Assembly: GCF_001742165.1 (NCBI RefSeq)
Contig: NZ_CP016442.1
Location: forward strand, 1,860,001 to 1,924,000
Direction of reading: 5' to 3'
DNA length: 64,000 bases
Origin: Burkholderia stabilis
Lineage (GTDB): Bacteria; Pseudomonadota; Gammaproteobacteria; Burkholderiales; Burkholderiaceae
The notes under the pieces are model-generated. The model was not told the DNA's origin. It saw nothing but the letters and a program-made list of their open reading frames with translations, and searched no databases. A program made the translations under genes and the position numbers. Shown here piece by piece: positions 38,333 through 46,690 of this stretch. Numbering within the stretch: the first letter of the stretch is position 1; the number at the start of each line of letters is the position of its first letter.

Positions 38333-39451
38333 ATGCCCGCGATGCCACGCCTGCCGATCCGTTTCGCCCTTGCCGCCAGCCTGTCCGCCGTCTTCGCCCT
38401 CGCCGCTTGCGGAGGCGACGATGTCACCGCCGTCGCGCGCACGGACGCGCAAACGCCGCCCGTCGGCACCCCGACGACGCCCGCCCCCACGCCGCAACCG
38501 GGCCAATGGAAAACCGCCCGCACGGGCGACCTGATCGACGTGACGCTCGGCGATCTCCATCCGACACAGGGTGCGATCGGCTACGACCAGATTTACTACA
38601 AGCTCGGCCGCTACGAACTGCAGCCGGACAAGAAATTCGACGACTTCTGCACGGACGAAGGTCTCGGCGGCGTCGCGTCGAGCGGCTACACGGCGAAGTC
38701 GACGCTGCGCGAGCCTGCCAGCTACGCGTGCGCGAAGACCGACGCCAACGCGCGCGACCGCTCGGTGCTGAACCCCGTCGTGATCGGCCCGAACGGCGAT
38801 GCGCTGTACCTGACCGACGGCCACCACGGCCTGTCGACCTACTACGAGACGCCCGACGGCGGTCCCGCGCTGCACGTGCACGTCGTCGTCAAGGACAACC
38901 TCAGCGACTATTCGGGTGACGCGTTCTGGCAACAGATGCAAAACCGCGGTTACGTGCGCCTCAAGAATGGCGAAGGCAAGCCGATCACGGCCGCGCAACT
39001 GCCGACCGGGCTCGGCCTGAAACTCGGGATGACGAACGACCGCTACCGGTCGCTCGTCTATTTCACACGCGACATCGGCTACAGCAAACCCGCGCAATCC
39101 ACCGACTACCTCGAGTTCTACTGGGCCGACTGGCTGCGCGCGCAACCGGGCACGTTCTCGCTCGCCAACTACGACCTGACGCGCGCCGGCGCGACCGATC
39201 CCGATCCGGCGAAGGCCGACACGGGCTACCTGAACGCGGTGTGGAATGCGTCGACCCGAATGGTCGCGGCGACGGACCCGGTGATCGACGGCAAGACAGG
39301 CGCCGATCTCGGGCGCGCCGACGCCATCAACGGCGGGAAGAAGTACAACAAGGGGGAGTTCGACAAGCTGCGCCAGCCGATCACGGCCGACAAGCCCGGC
39401 AAGATCGCATACGCGCTCGACTACAAGAAGCGCCACGCGCTGCCGCAGTAA
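38333..39451 (+). CDS. Predicted lipoprotein with ParB/sulfiredoxin-like (ParBc_2) domain
   Basis: This protein of about 372 residues (369 if the ATG at 38342 is used) has a signal peptide ending in the lipobox ALAACGGD (Cys about 28). A Pro/Thr-rich spacer precedes a domain starting WKTARTGDLIDVTLGDLHPT, an opening typical of the ParB-like family PF08857. The motif ALYLTDGHHGLSTYYE (about 163) corresponds to the DGHHR phosphate-binding motif of ParB/Srx folds. The C-terminal half (GYSKPAQSTDYLEFYWADWL onward) is conserved in the same family but uncharacterised. Export and lipidation imply that it works in the envelope, not on DNA. Confidence 0.8.
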   Translation: MPAMPRLPIRFALAASLSAVFALAACGGDDVTAVARTDAQTPPVGTPTTPAPTPQPGQWKTARTGDLIDVTLGDLHPTQGAIGYDQIYYKLGRYELQPDKKFDDFCTDEGLGGVASSGYTAKSTLREPASYACAKTDANARDRSVLNPVVIGPNGDALYLTDGHHGLSTYYETPDGGPALHVHVVVKDNLSDYSGDAFWQQMQNRGYVRLKNGEGKPITAAQLPTGLGLKLGMTNDRYRSLVYFTRDIGYSKPAQSTDYLEFYWADWLRAQPGTFSLANYDLTRAGATDPDPAKADTGYLNAVWNASTRMVAATDPVIDGKTGADLGRADAINGGKKYNKGEFDKLRQPITADKPGKIAYALDYKKRHALPQ

Positions 39452-39497
39452 GCCGGTTCCCGCACGGCCCCGGCCGACGGGGCCTGCGCGCCCGGAC

Positions 39498-40160
39498 TCA
39501 GAGCACCTTGCGGTACCCGTCGTCGTCGCTCGCGGCGTCCAGGTGAGACACGTCGGCCCACTGCACGACCTGCGCGCGGCCATCCACGTAGTCGACGACG
39601 TTGATGCTCGTGTTGAGCAACTGATAGTTGCGCGGCGCCGACAGATCGAGCCCGTTCGCGAAGCGATACACGCAATCGAGCACGCCACCGTGTGCGACGC
39701 ATGCGATCCGGCCGCCCGGATGCGCGGCGACGATCGGCTCGAGCGCGTGCAGCACGCGGTGATAGAACGCGCGCTGCGACTCGCCGCCTTCCGGCGCGAA
39801 ACCCGGGTCGCGCGTCTGCCAGGCAGCGTATGCGTCCGGAAACAGCGCCTCGATCTCGGTGCTGTCGTGCCCCTGGAACGCGCCGTACGAGCGCTCGCGC
39901 AACCCTTCGCGCAACAGCAGCGGCAACCCGAGCGCATCGGCAAAGGGTTGCGCGGTCTGCTGCGCGCGCATCAGGTCGCTCGAATAGACCGCGTCGATGC
40001 GCGCACCGTCGCGCGCATCGCGCGCGAGCCGTGCGGCAAGCCGCTGCGCCTGTGCGAGCCCCGTGTCGGCCAGCGGGATGTCGATATGACCCTGGATGCG
40101 CTTGATGCGGTTCCAGGCCGTCTCGCCATGGCGGATGAAAAGAATCTGCGTGGTGGCCAT
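39498..40160 (-). CDS. Histidine phosphatase (phosphoglycerate-mutase-like) family protein
   Basis: This 220-residue protein has the phosphohistidine motif LFIRHGETAWNR (His, about 11), the ERSYGAFQGHD segment with the second-shell Glu, and the later IACVAHGGVLDC histidine (about 157). It is likely a cytosolic phosphatase on small phosphorylated metabolites (GpmB/CobC type); a true mutase role is unlikely. It lies 23 bases downstream of dtd on the same strand and is probably part of tyrS-dtd. Confidence 0.88.
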   Translation of the reverse strand: MATTQILFIRHGETAWNRIKRIQGHIDIPLADTGLAQAQRLAARLARDARDGARIDAVYSSDLMRAQQTAQPFADALGLPLLLREGLRERSYGAFQGHDSTEIEALFPDAYAAWQTRDPGFAPEGGESQRAFYHRVLHALEPIVAAHPGGRIACVAHGGVLDCVYRFANGLDLSAPRNYQLLNTSINVVDYVDGRAQVVQWADVSHLDAASDDDGYRKVL

Positions 40161-40183
40161 CGCGGGGCGTCTCCGGGGAAGAA

Positions 40184-40642
40184 TCAGGGCCGCACTTGCA
40201 GCCAGAACGTCACGGGGCCGTCGTTGACGAGCGACACCTGCATGTCGGCGCCGAACTCGCCCGTCTCGACGACCGGATGGCGCGTACGCGCGGCCGCGAC
40301 GAAATAATCGAACAGACGCGCGCCTTCGTCGGGCGGCGCGGCCGGCGTGAAGCTCGGACGCAGCCCGCTGTTGGTGTCGGCCGCCAGCGTGAATTGCGAC
40401 ACGAGCAGCAGGCCGCCCGCATGCCCTTCCCCGTCGATGTTCGATACGGGGAGATTCATCTTGCCGGCCGCATCGCTGAACACGCGGTAGCCGAGCATCT
40501 TCGCGAGCAGCTTGTCGGCGGCGGCTTCGGTATCGCCGCGCTCCGCGCAGACCAGCGCGAGCAGGCCCGCGCCGATCTCGCCCGTCGTGCGCTCGCCGAC
40601 GCGCACGTCGGCGCGCTTCACGCGCTGGATCAGCGCGATCAT
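40184..40642 (-). CDS. dtd: D-aminoacyl-tRNA deacylase
   Basis: This 152-residue enzyme hydrolyses D-amino acids from tRNAs. It begins [16 protein letters not shown] and contains the diagnostic [12 protein letters not shown] and the cross-subunit [10 protein letters not shown] motif (family consensus GxRPSFxxA), then [17 protein letters not shown]. The ATG overlaps the stop of tyrS as ATGA. Coupling to tyrosyl-tRNA synthetase makes sense because D-Tyr-tRNA is a classical substrate. Confidence 0.95.
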   Translation of the reverse strand: MIALIQRVKRADVRVGERTTGEIGAGLLALVCAERGDTEAAADKLLAKMLGYRVFSDAAGKMNLPVSNIDGEGHAGGLLLVSQFTLAADTNSGLRPSFTPAAPPDEGARLFDYFVAAARTRHPVVETGEFGADMQVSLVNDGPVTFWLQVRP

Positions 40643-41880
40643 GCGGTCAGCGTGACGCGCGCGAAGCGGCGCTTGCCGACCTGCACGACGAACTCGCCGG
40701 CCTCGATCTTCAGGCCCTTGTCCGACACGGTCGCACCGTCGATCTTCACGCCGCCCTGCTCGATGTTGCGCAGCGCCTCGCTCGTCGACGGCACGAGGCC
40801 GGCCTGCTTCAGCAACTGGCCAATCGCCAGTGGCGCGCCCGCGAGCGTGACCGACGGGATGTCGTCCGGCACGCCGCCCTTCGCGCGGTGGTTGAAGTCT
40901 TCGAGCGCGCGCTCGGCGTCCGGCTGCGAGTGGAAGCGCGCGACGATTTCCTGCGCGAGCAACACCTTGAAATCGCGCGGGTTGCGGCCGCCTTCGGCCT
41001 CCCGCTTGAAGCCGGCGATCTCGTCGAGGCTGCGGAACGACAGCAGCTCGAAGTAACGCCACATCAGCGTGTCCGAGATGCTCATCAGCTTGCCGAACAT
41101 GTCGGTCGGCTTTTCGCTGATGCCGACGTAGTTGCCCTTCGACTTCGACATCTTCTCGACGCCGTCGAGGCCTTCGAGCAGCGGCATCGTGAGAATGCAC
41201 TGCTGTTCCTGGCCGTACTGCTTCTGCAGTTCGCGGCCGACCAGCAGGTTGAACTTCTGGTCGGTGCCGCCGAGCTCGAGATCGGCGTTCAGCGCGACCG
41301 AATCGTAGCCCTGCATCAGCGGGTACAGGAATTCGTGGATCGAGATCGGCACGCCGCCCTGGAAGCGCTTCGTGAAATCCTCGCGCTCGAGAATCCGCGC
41401 GACCGTGTAGCGCGACGCGAGCTTGATCATCCCGTCCGCGCCGAGCGGCATCGACCATTCGCTGTTGTAGCGGATCTCGGTCTTTTCGCGGTCGAGCACG
41501 AGTGCGGCCTGCTCGAAGTAGGTCTTCGCGTTCGACTCGATCTGCTCGCGCGTGAGCGGCGGGCGCGTCGCGTTGCGGCCCGACGGATCGCCGATCAGCG
41601 ACGTGAAATCGCCGATCAGGAAGATCACCGTATGGCCGAGGTCCTGCAGCTGACGCATCTTGTTCAGCACGACCGTATGGCCGATGTGGATATCAGGCGC
41701 AGTCGGGTCGAGGCCGAGCTTGATGCGAAGCGGCGTGCCCGTGGCCGCGCTGCGCGCGAGCTTCTGCGCGAACTCTTCCTCGATCAGCAGCTCGTCGACG
41801 CCGCGCTTCGTGACGGCGAGCGCATGCCGGACTTCGTCGGTGATCGGGAAAACAGGCTTGGAACTGGGTTCGGTGCTCAT
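40639..41880 (-). CDS. tyrS: Tyrosyl-tRNA synthetase
   Basis: This 413-residue class I synthetase has the HIGH-type motif in [15 protein letters not shown] (about 58-72) and KMSKS in [13 protein letters not shown] (about 237). The C-terminal S4-like RNA-binding domain (about 345-413) contains [18 protein letters not shown]. It is of the longer TyrRS subtype common in Burkholderia. The start at 41880 is the first with family similarity; no strong Shine-Dalgarno sequence is seen upstream. It is translationally coupled to dtd. Confidence 0.96.
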   Translation of the reverse strand: MSTEPSSKPVFPITDEVRHALAVTKRGVDELLIEEEFAQKLARSAATGTPLRIKLGLDPTAPDIHIGHTVVLNKMRQLQDLGHTVIFLIGDFTSLIGDPSGRNATRPPLTREQIESNAKTYFEQAALVLDREKTEIRYNSEWSMPLGADGMIKLASRYTVARILEREDFTKRFQGGVPISIHEFLYPLMQGYDSVALNADLELGGTDQKFNLLVGRELQKQYGQEQQCILTMPLLEGLDGVEKMSKSKGNYVGISEKPTDMFGKLMSISDTLMWRYFELLSFRSLDEIAGFKREAEGGRNPRDFKVLLAQEIVARFHSQPDAERALEDFNHRAKGGVPDDIPSVTLAGAPLAIGQLLKQAGLVPSTSEALRNIEQGGVKIDGATVSDKGLKIEAGEFVVQVGKRRFARVTLTA

Positions 41881-42022
41881 CGGTGCCAGGAGGAATGTCG
41901 CAAAAACAGGGATTTTCCCATAACTTGCGCGCGCATCGCTTAACGACGCGTCACGTTGCGCGGATAATCGGGCGCAAGGCGCGCGGCACCGGCCCGCGCC
42001 GCACGATCCAGGAGAACCCAAC

Positions 42023-43171
42023 GTGCCGCAACGACATCCGCAAACCGCCCATCCGGCCGACGGCATCTACTTCGGGCTGATGTCGGGAACCAGCATGGAC
42101 GGCGTCGACGGTGTCGCCGTACGCTTCGAGGCCGGCCACGCGCCGGTCGTGCTCGCGGAAGCGTTCGTCGGCTTCGCGCAATCGCTGCGCGACGCGCTGT
42201 TCGCGCTGCAGCAGCCGGGCGACGATGAAATCGACCGCGAATCGCTCGCCGCGAACGCGCTGGTCGCGCGCTATGCGGTGTGCTGCCACGAGTTGCAGCG
42301 CACGGCCGGGCTGTCACGTGACGAAATCCGCGCGATCGGCGTGCACGGCCAGACGGTACGCCATCGCCCCGAGCGCGGCTATACGCGGCAGCTCAACAAC
42401 CCGGCGCTGCTCGCGGAGCTGACCCAGGTCGACGTGATCGCCGATTTCCGCAGCCGCGATGTGGCCGCCGGCGGCCACGGCGCGCCACTCGCGCCGGCGT
42501 TCCATGCGACGGTATTCGGTGCGCCGGGCGAAACGCGTGTCGTCTGCAATCTCGGCGGGATCAGCAACATCACGATCCTGCCCGGCGAAGGCGGCGACGT
42601 GCGCGGCTTCGATTGCGGCCCCGCGAATGCGCTGATCGACGAATGGGCGACGCGCCACCTCGGCAAGCCGTACGACGACGGCGGCAAGTTCGCTGCGCGC
42701 GGCACCGTGCAGGCGCCGCTGCTCGACGCGCTGCTCGACGAGCCGTATTTCGCCGCGCCGCCGCCGAAAAGCACCGGCCGCGACCTGTTCAATCCCGCGT
42801 GGCTCGACGCGAAGCTCGCCCCGTTCGCGCAAATCGCGCCGGCAGACGTGCAGGCGACACTCACGGCGCTCACCGCCGTCTCGGTCGCACGTGAGATCGC
42901 GCGGCACGCAGCCGGCTGCAAGGCGGTCTTCGTGTGCGGCGGCGGCGCCCGCAATCCCGTGTTGCTGGACGCGCTCAGGCACGCGCTGCGCGAAGCCGGC
43001 GTGCCGGCCACGGTCGATACGACGGCCGCGCTCGGCGTGCCGCCGCAGCAGGTCGAGGCGCTCGCGTTCGCCTGGCTCGCATACCGCTTCACCGCGCGCC
43101 AGCCCGGCAATCTCGCGACGGTCACCGGTGCGGCCGGCAACCGCGTCCTCGGCGCGCTTTATCCGCGCTGA
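42023..43171 (+). CDS. anmK: Anhydro-N-acetylmuramic acid kinase
   Basis: This 382-residue kinase recycles peptidoglycan by phosphorylating and opening 1,6-anhydroMurNAc. The N-terminal phosphate-binding loop [18 protein letters not shown] is at residues 18-35. The HGQTVRHRP segment (about 108), [14 protein letters not shown] [14 protein letters not shown] and a C-terminal [15 protein letters not shown] follow. The start is GTG at 42023, supported by CAGGAGAA 8 bases upstream. It is divergent from tyrS. Confidence 0.95.
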   Translation: MPQRHPQTAHPADGIYFGLMSGTSMDGVDGVAVRFEAGHAPVVLAEAFVGFAQSLRDALFALQQPGDDEIDRESLAANALVARYAVCCHELQRTAGLSRDEIRAIGVHGQTVRHRPERGYTRQLNNPALLAELTQVDVIADFRSRDVAAGGHGAPLAPAFHATVFGAPGETRVVCNLGGISNITILPGEGGDVRGFDCGPANALIDEWATRHLGKPYDDGGKFAARGTVQAPLLDALLDEPYFAAPPPKSTGRDLFNPAWLDAKLAPFAQIAPADVQATLTALTAVSVAREIARHAAGCKAVFVCGGGARNPVLLDALRHALREAGVPATVDTTAALGVPPQQVEALAFAWLAYRFTARQPGNLATVTGAAGNRVLGALYPR

Positions 43172-43205
43172 CGCGCGGCCGCCCGGCAGACACCGCATAC
43201 AGGCA

Positions 43206-43237
43206 TAAAAAAACGGGGCATAACGCCCCGTTTTTCA
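43206..43237. terminator. Bidirectional terminator between anmK and erpA
   Basis: AAACGGGGC and GCCCCGTTT with a five-base loop are flanked by A-run and T-run. It lies between convergent genes. Confidence 0.92.
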
Positions 43238-43269
43238 TTCCGGCGAACCGGCGCGGATCTGCCGTGCGC

Positions 43270-43641
43270 TCAGACCGAGAACGACGAGCCGCACCCGCAG
43301 GTGGTGGTCGCGTTCGGGTTCTTGATCACGAACTGGGCGCCGTTGAGGTCGTCCTTGTAGTCGATCTCTGCACCGACCAGGTACTGGTAGCTCATCGAGT
43401 CGATCAGGAGCTGGACGCCGTTCTTGTCCATCACGGTGTCGTCCTCGTTGACTTCCTCGTCGAACGTGAAGCCATACTGGAAGCCGGAGCAGCCGCCGCC
43501 CTGCACGAACACGCGCAGCTTCAGGTCGGGATTGCCCTCTTCGTCGATCAATTGCTTGACCTTGTCGGCCGCTGCGTCGGTGAAGACGAACGGAAGCGGC
43601 ATGTCGGTCGTCGTTGCTGCGGATTCGGTAACAGCGTTCAT
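43270..43641 (-). CDS. erpA: Iron-sulfur cluster insertion protein ErpA
   Basis: This 123-residue A-type carrier has the three conserved cysteines in [12 protein letters not shown] (about 51) and TTCGCGSSF (about 115-117). It inserts Fe-S clusters into apoproteins such as IspG. The C-terminal CGCGSSFS and the N-terminal [23 protein letters not shown] are characteristic. The ATG is preceded by GGAGAG. It is a single-gene unit. Confidence 0.95.
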   Translation of the reverse strand: MNAVTESAATTTDMPLPFVFTDAAADKVKQLIDEEGNPDLKLRVFVQGGGCSGFQYGFTFDEEVNEDDTVMDKNGVQLLIDSMSYQYLVGAEIDYKDDLNGAQFVIKNPNATTTCGCGSSFSV

Positions 43642-43766
43642 TGCGAACTCTCCAGGAAGCTTTAGCCGCTATTGTAGGGCCGATCAGAAGATCGTGCTGA
43701 AGTCCATGAAATCAATAGGTTCTTGTCGATTTCATCAAACACGCCTGCGCAGGCGGCCGCGGGCAT

Positions 43767-43802
43767 AAAAAAACCGCCAGCGCAAAAGCTGGCGGTTTTT
43801 CC
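43767..43802 (-). terminator. Terminator of the rplM-rpsI operon
   Basis: AAACCGCCAGC and GCTGGCGGTTT form an 11-bp stem, with T-runs on both sides. It lies 40 bases beyond the rpsI stop. Confidence 0.92.
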
Positions 43803-43842
43803 GGCGAACGCCGCCCGAAAGCGGCGCGGCCATGAAGCGGAA

Positions 43843-44235
43843 TTAACGCTTCGAGAACTGCTTGGCGCGGCGTGCCTTGCGCAGACCGACCTTCTTACGC
43901 TCGACTTCACGCGCATCGCGCGTAACGAAGCCTGCGCTCGACAGCGACGGCTTCAGCGTCGCATCGTAGTCGATCAATGCACGGGTGATGCCGTGACGCA
44001 CTGCGCCCGCCTGACCCGTTTCACCACCACCGTTCACGTTCACCTTGATGTCGAACGTCTGGCCGTGGTTCGTGAGTTCCAGCGGTTGACGCACGATCAT
44101 CAGCGACGTTTCGCGCGAGAAGTAGTCAGCGATGGGCTTGCCGTTGACGATGATGTCGCCCTTGCCAGCCTTGATGAAGACACGTGCGACTGCGCTCTTG
44201 CGGCGGCCCGTACCGTAGTTCCAGTTACCGATCAT
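43843..44235 (-). CDS. rpsI: 30S ribosomal protein S9
   Basis: This 130-residue protein begins [19 protein letters not shown] and ends with the typical basic tail [18 protein letters not shown] whose C-terminal Lys-Arg contacts P-site tRNA. It lies 10 bases downstream of rplM, the universal operon order. Confidence 0.98.
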   Translation of the reverse strand: MIGNWNYGTGRRKSAVARVFIKAGKGDIIVNGKPIADYFSRETSLMIVRQPLELTNHGQTFDIKVNVNGGGETGQAGAVRHGITRALIDYDATLKPSLSSAGFVTRDAREVERKKVGLRKARRAKQFSKR

Positions 44236-44245
44236 GTGGGTCCCC

Positions 44246-44674
44246 TTAGATCTCGAGCGCCTTCGGCTGTTGAGCCGAGTGCGGATGCGTCGCTTCTGCG
44301 TAGACCTTCAGCTTCTTGATCATCGCGTAACCGAGCGGGCCCTTCGGCAGCATGCCCTTGACCGCCTTCTCGAGCGCACGGCCCGGGAAGCGTTCTTGCA
44401 TCTTGCCGAACGTCGTTTCATAGATGCCGCCCGGGTAGCCCGAGTGACGGTAGTACTTCTTGTCCAGCGTCTTGTTGCCCGTGACCTTCAACTTGCTCGC
44501 GTTGATGATGATGATGAAATCACCAGTGTCGACGTGCGGGGTGAACTCAGGCTTGTGCTTGCCGCGCAGACGGCGTGCCACTTCGCTGGCAACACGGCCG
44601 AGAACCTTATCCGTCGCGTCAATCACGTACCATTCGCGCGTCACCTCATGGGCTTTTGCGGAAAACGTCTTCAT
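44246..44674 (-). CDS. rplM: 50S ribosomal protein L13
   Basis: This 142-residue protein carries the L13 signatures [20 protein letters not shown] at the N-terminus and [16 protein letters not shown] and [18 protein letters not shown] in the second half. The ATG at 44674 is chosen by family alignment; the frame's upstream extension includes the transcribed leader. It is the first gene of the rplM-rpsI operon and has its own strong promoter about 120 bases upstream. Confidence 0.98.
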
Positions 44675-44789
44675 GATCGATCCAAAAAAAATGCTTTGCC
44701 CGATGTGTTCTTCCTGCTTGTCTGTGTGCGCTTCGAGGCGCGGTGCAGGCTCTCCCTGTTCTTTTTCCGTGGGCATGAATGCGGAAAAG
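44675..44789 (-). promoter_or_regulatory. Structured leader of the rplM mRNA
   Basis: The leader begins with a small hairpin (TTTTCCG / CGGAAAA at 44788-44763) and contains a U8 tract (44691-44684) just before the start codon. Only a weak GGAT precedes the ATG. In other bacteria the L13-S9 mRNA leader is an autoregulatory target of L13; a similar role here is inference. Confidence 0.4.
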
Positions 44790-44795
44790 CCCTGA

Positions 44796-44825
44796 ATTAT
44801 AAAGGAAATACGGCGACGCGGTCAA
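44796..44825 (-). promoter_or_regulatory. Sigma-70 promoter of rplM-rpsI
   Basis: On the minus strand TTGACC (44825-44820) and a perfect TATAAT (44801-44796) are separated by 18 bases. Transcription would start near 44789, giving a leader of about 115 bases before rplM. This is the best-looking -10 box among protein-coding genes in the window. Confidence 0.8.
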
Positions 44826-44985
44826 AGGGAATCCACGCCCCGTGTCCGCGGCGCCCGAAATGGGCCAAAATCCGGTCGTGCCCCGACAAGCCAGGCGAAC
44901 CGAGCGCCCGGGGAGGCACCCATCGACACGCGGCACATGACCTTGCCGCGCCAGACCGGCCGAACACGGAAAACAACAAACAAGC

Positions 44986-45276
44986 ATGATGAAACAACGA
45001 CTTACGCCCTTCTTCGCGGCCGCGCTGCTGGCCGCCGCGGCGCCTGCCGTCGCCGCTCACGCCGGCTGCGAAGCCAAGCTCGACGCGCTCGATGCTCGCA
45101 TTGCCGAAGCCCGGACCGCCCACGCCGAGGATCGCGTCGCCCGCCTGCGCGCGGTACGCGAACGCGTGCGCCATTTTTGCGCACGGGGGCATGGCCATGC
45201 GTCGACACCCGCCGCAAGCCCCGGCGGCACGCCGCCCGACGCCGCGCCGCAGCCGGCCGCCCGGCAGCCCGCGTAA
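44986..45276 (+). CDS. DUF1090 family small periplasmic protein
   Basis: This 96-residue protein has a signal peptide (MMKQRLTPFFAAALLAAAAPAVAAHAG). A short helical region follows with two cysteines (GCEAKLDALDARIAEA ... VRERVRHFC), matching the E. coli YqjC (DUF1090) pattern, and a Pro/Ala-rich tail of about 25 residues. The two cysteines may form a disulfide in the periplasm. Function is unknown. It converges with the candidate sRNA and shares its terminator. Confidence 0.75.
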   Translation: MMKQRLTPFFAAALLAAAAPAVAAHAGCEAKLDALDARIAEARTAHAEDRVARLRAVRERVRHFCARGHGHASTPAASPGGTPPDAAPQPAARQPA

Positions 45277-45322
45277 CGGATGTCGGGGCGCGCAAGCTGC
45301 GCGCCGATGTTTGCACGAGACG

Positions 45323-45414
45323 AAAAAAAGCCCGAACGGCTGGTTCGGGCTTAATCCACCTTAGGAGGAGGGTGGAGGAGACATTCGGAGGTTGCCGCAG
45401 CGCGACAACCAATG
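45323..45414 (-). ncRNA. Candidate small RNA with CUCCUCC anti-Shine-Dalgarno motifs
   Basis: On the minus strand a strong promoter is followed by about 92 bases ending in a rho-independent terminator, with no sensible reading frame. The predicted RNA has three parts. The first is a 5' hairpin GGUUGUCGC-GCU-GCGGCAACC (45410-45390). The second is a hairpin UCCACC / GGUGGA whose loop shows CUCCUCC (45375-45354), preceded by another CUCCUCC. The third is the terminator hairpin AAGCCCGAAC / GUUCGGGCUU with T7. CUCCUCC can pair with ribosome binding sites, so a trans-acting repressor of many mRNAs is plausible. CU-rich sRNAs with such loops are known in alpha- and beta-proteobacteria; I cannot match this one to a named RNA from memory. 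Confidence 0.7.
45329..45353. terminator. Terminator of the candidate sRNA and of the DUF1090 gene
   Basis: AAGCCCGAAC and GTTCGGGCTT form the stem; seven A on the left act as a T-run for minus-strand transcription. On the plus strand the T-run is only TT, so termination of DUF1090 transcripts here is less certain. Confidence 0.88.
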
Positions 45415-45420
45415 AGGCTC

Positions 45421-45449
45421 ATTATACGAACGCGTCTCCGACATCACAA
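45421..45449 (-). promoter_or_regulatory. Promoter of the candidate sRNA
   Basis: On the minus strand TTGTGA (45449-45444) and a perfect TATAAT (45426-45421) are separated by exactly 17 bases. The start point would be near 45414. Confidence 0.78.
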
Positions 45450-45739
45450 GAAAATTTGCATTACGAAATCACCAACCATAATGCGAAATTCCGAGAAATC
45501 GATCAACAAGATTGATTTTCCCTTTAAAATCAATCACCTGACCTCACCTGACGCAAGCAAAAATCCCCCGCCCCTAGAGTAAAACCCCTAAAATCGGCAG
45601 GGAAATTGCCTTTCGGCACGTTGTCGCACACCGCCCGCGCGGCTCCGGCATTGCACGTCGTGCAGCGCATCAGCCGACCGTTGCGCAGCGGGCTACAATG
45701 CCGGATCGAATCCGAATCAGGCAACGCTGGAGTGCAAGC
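45450..45739. other. AT-rich intergenic region upstream of the OsmC gene
   Basis: No gene is visible. The region contains a perfect 10-bp inverted repeat (45510-45535), a tandem CACCTGAC near it, and TACAAT (45694-45699) 40 bases before the OsmC start, a candidate -10 element without a clear -35. Confidence 0.5.
45510..45535. repeat. 10-bp perfect inverted repeat GATTGATTTT / AAAATCAATC
   Basis: The arms flank a CCCTTT loop in the AT-rich intergenic region. No T-run follows on either strand, so an operator is more likely than a terminator. Confidence 0.6.
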
Positions 45740-46162
45740 ATGGAATGCAAAGTAAGCTGGATGGGTCAGGACGGCATGGCGTTTTCCGCCCAGACCGGGA
45801 GCGGGCATCTCGTCACGATGGACGGCGCCCCCGAAGGCGGCGGCCACAACCTCGCGCCGCGTCCGATGGAAATGGTGCTGCTCGGCACCGGCGGCTGCAC
45901 GGCCTATGACGTCGTGCTGATCCTGAAGAAGAGCCGCCAGGAAGTCACCGGCTGCTCGGTCACGCTGAAGGCCGAGCGCGCGAGCGAAGACCCGAAGGTG
46001 TTCACGAAGGTGCACTTCCACTTCACCGTCACCGGCCGCAACCTGAACCCGGCCACGGTCGAACGCGCGATCAACCTGTCGCACGACAAGTACTGCTCCG
46101 CGTCGATCATGATCGCGAAGACGGCCGAACTCACGCATTCGTTCGACATCGTCGCCGCCTGA
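45740..46162 (+). CDS. OsmC-family protein
   Basis: This 140-residue protein has the two redox cysteines of the OsmC/Ohr fold in GTGGCTAYDVVLILKK (about 54) and HDKYCSASIM (about 119). The preceding PRPMEMVLLG is typical of the YhfA-like branch of the family. Members reduce organic hydroperoxides or act in redox defence; the exact substrate is unknown. The start at 45740 fits family alignments (MECKVSWMGQDGMAF). A bidirectional terminator shared with rnpB follows. Confidence 0.88.
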   Translation: MECKVSWMGQDGMAFSAQTGSGHLVTMDGAPEGGGHNLAPRPMEMVLLGTGGCTAYDVVLILKKSRQEVTGCSVTLKAERASEDPKVFTKVHFHFTVTGRNLNPATVERAINLSHDKYCSASIMIAKTAELTHSFDIVAA

Positions 46163-46183
46163 ACGCACGGCGAGCGCGCATGA

Positions 46184-46222
46184 AAAAAGGGCCGGCGCTC
46201 CGCAAGGAGACGCCGGCCCTTT
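46184..46222. terminator. Bidirectional terminator between the OsmC gene and rnpB
   Basis: AAGGGCCGGCG and CGCCGGCCCTT form the outer stem, with CTCC/GGAG extending the inner part. A6 lies on the left and TTT on the right. It serves the plus-strand OsmC gene and the minus-strand RNase P RNA. Confidence 0.9.
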
Positions 46223-46231
46223 CGCATTCGA

Positions 46232-46646
<415 letters not shown>

Positions 46647-46653
46647 GACGCGC

Positions 46654-46659
46654 ATTCTA
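46654..46659 (-). promoter_or_regulatory. Candidate -10 element of rnpB
   Basis: TAGAAT on the minus strand lies about 8 bases before the P1 helix of RNase P RNA. No good -35 box is visible in the GC-rich sequence upstream, which overlaps the 3' end of pyrC. Confidence 0.5.
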
Positions 46660-46690
46660 GCACTGCGCGCCGCTGCCGGCAGCGCAACGG

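Noticed and set aside
45535..45552. Two CACCTGAC copies as a possible CRISPR-like or iteron repeat
   Set aside because: Only two copies and no regular spacers; no CRISPR or replication-origin context.
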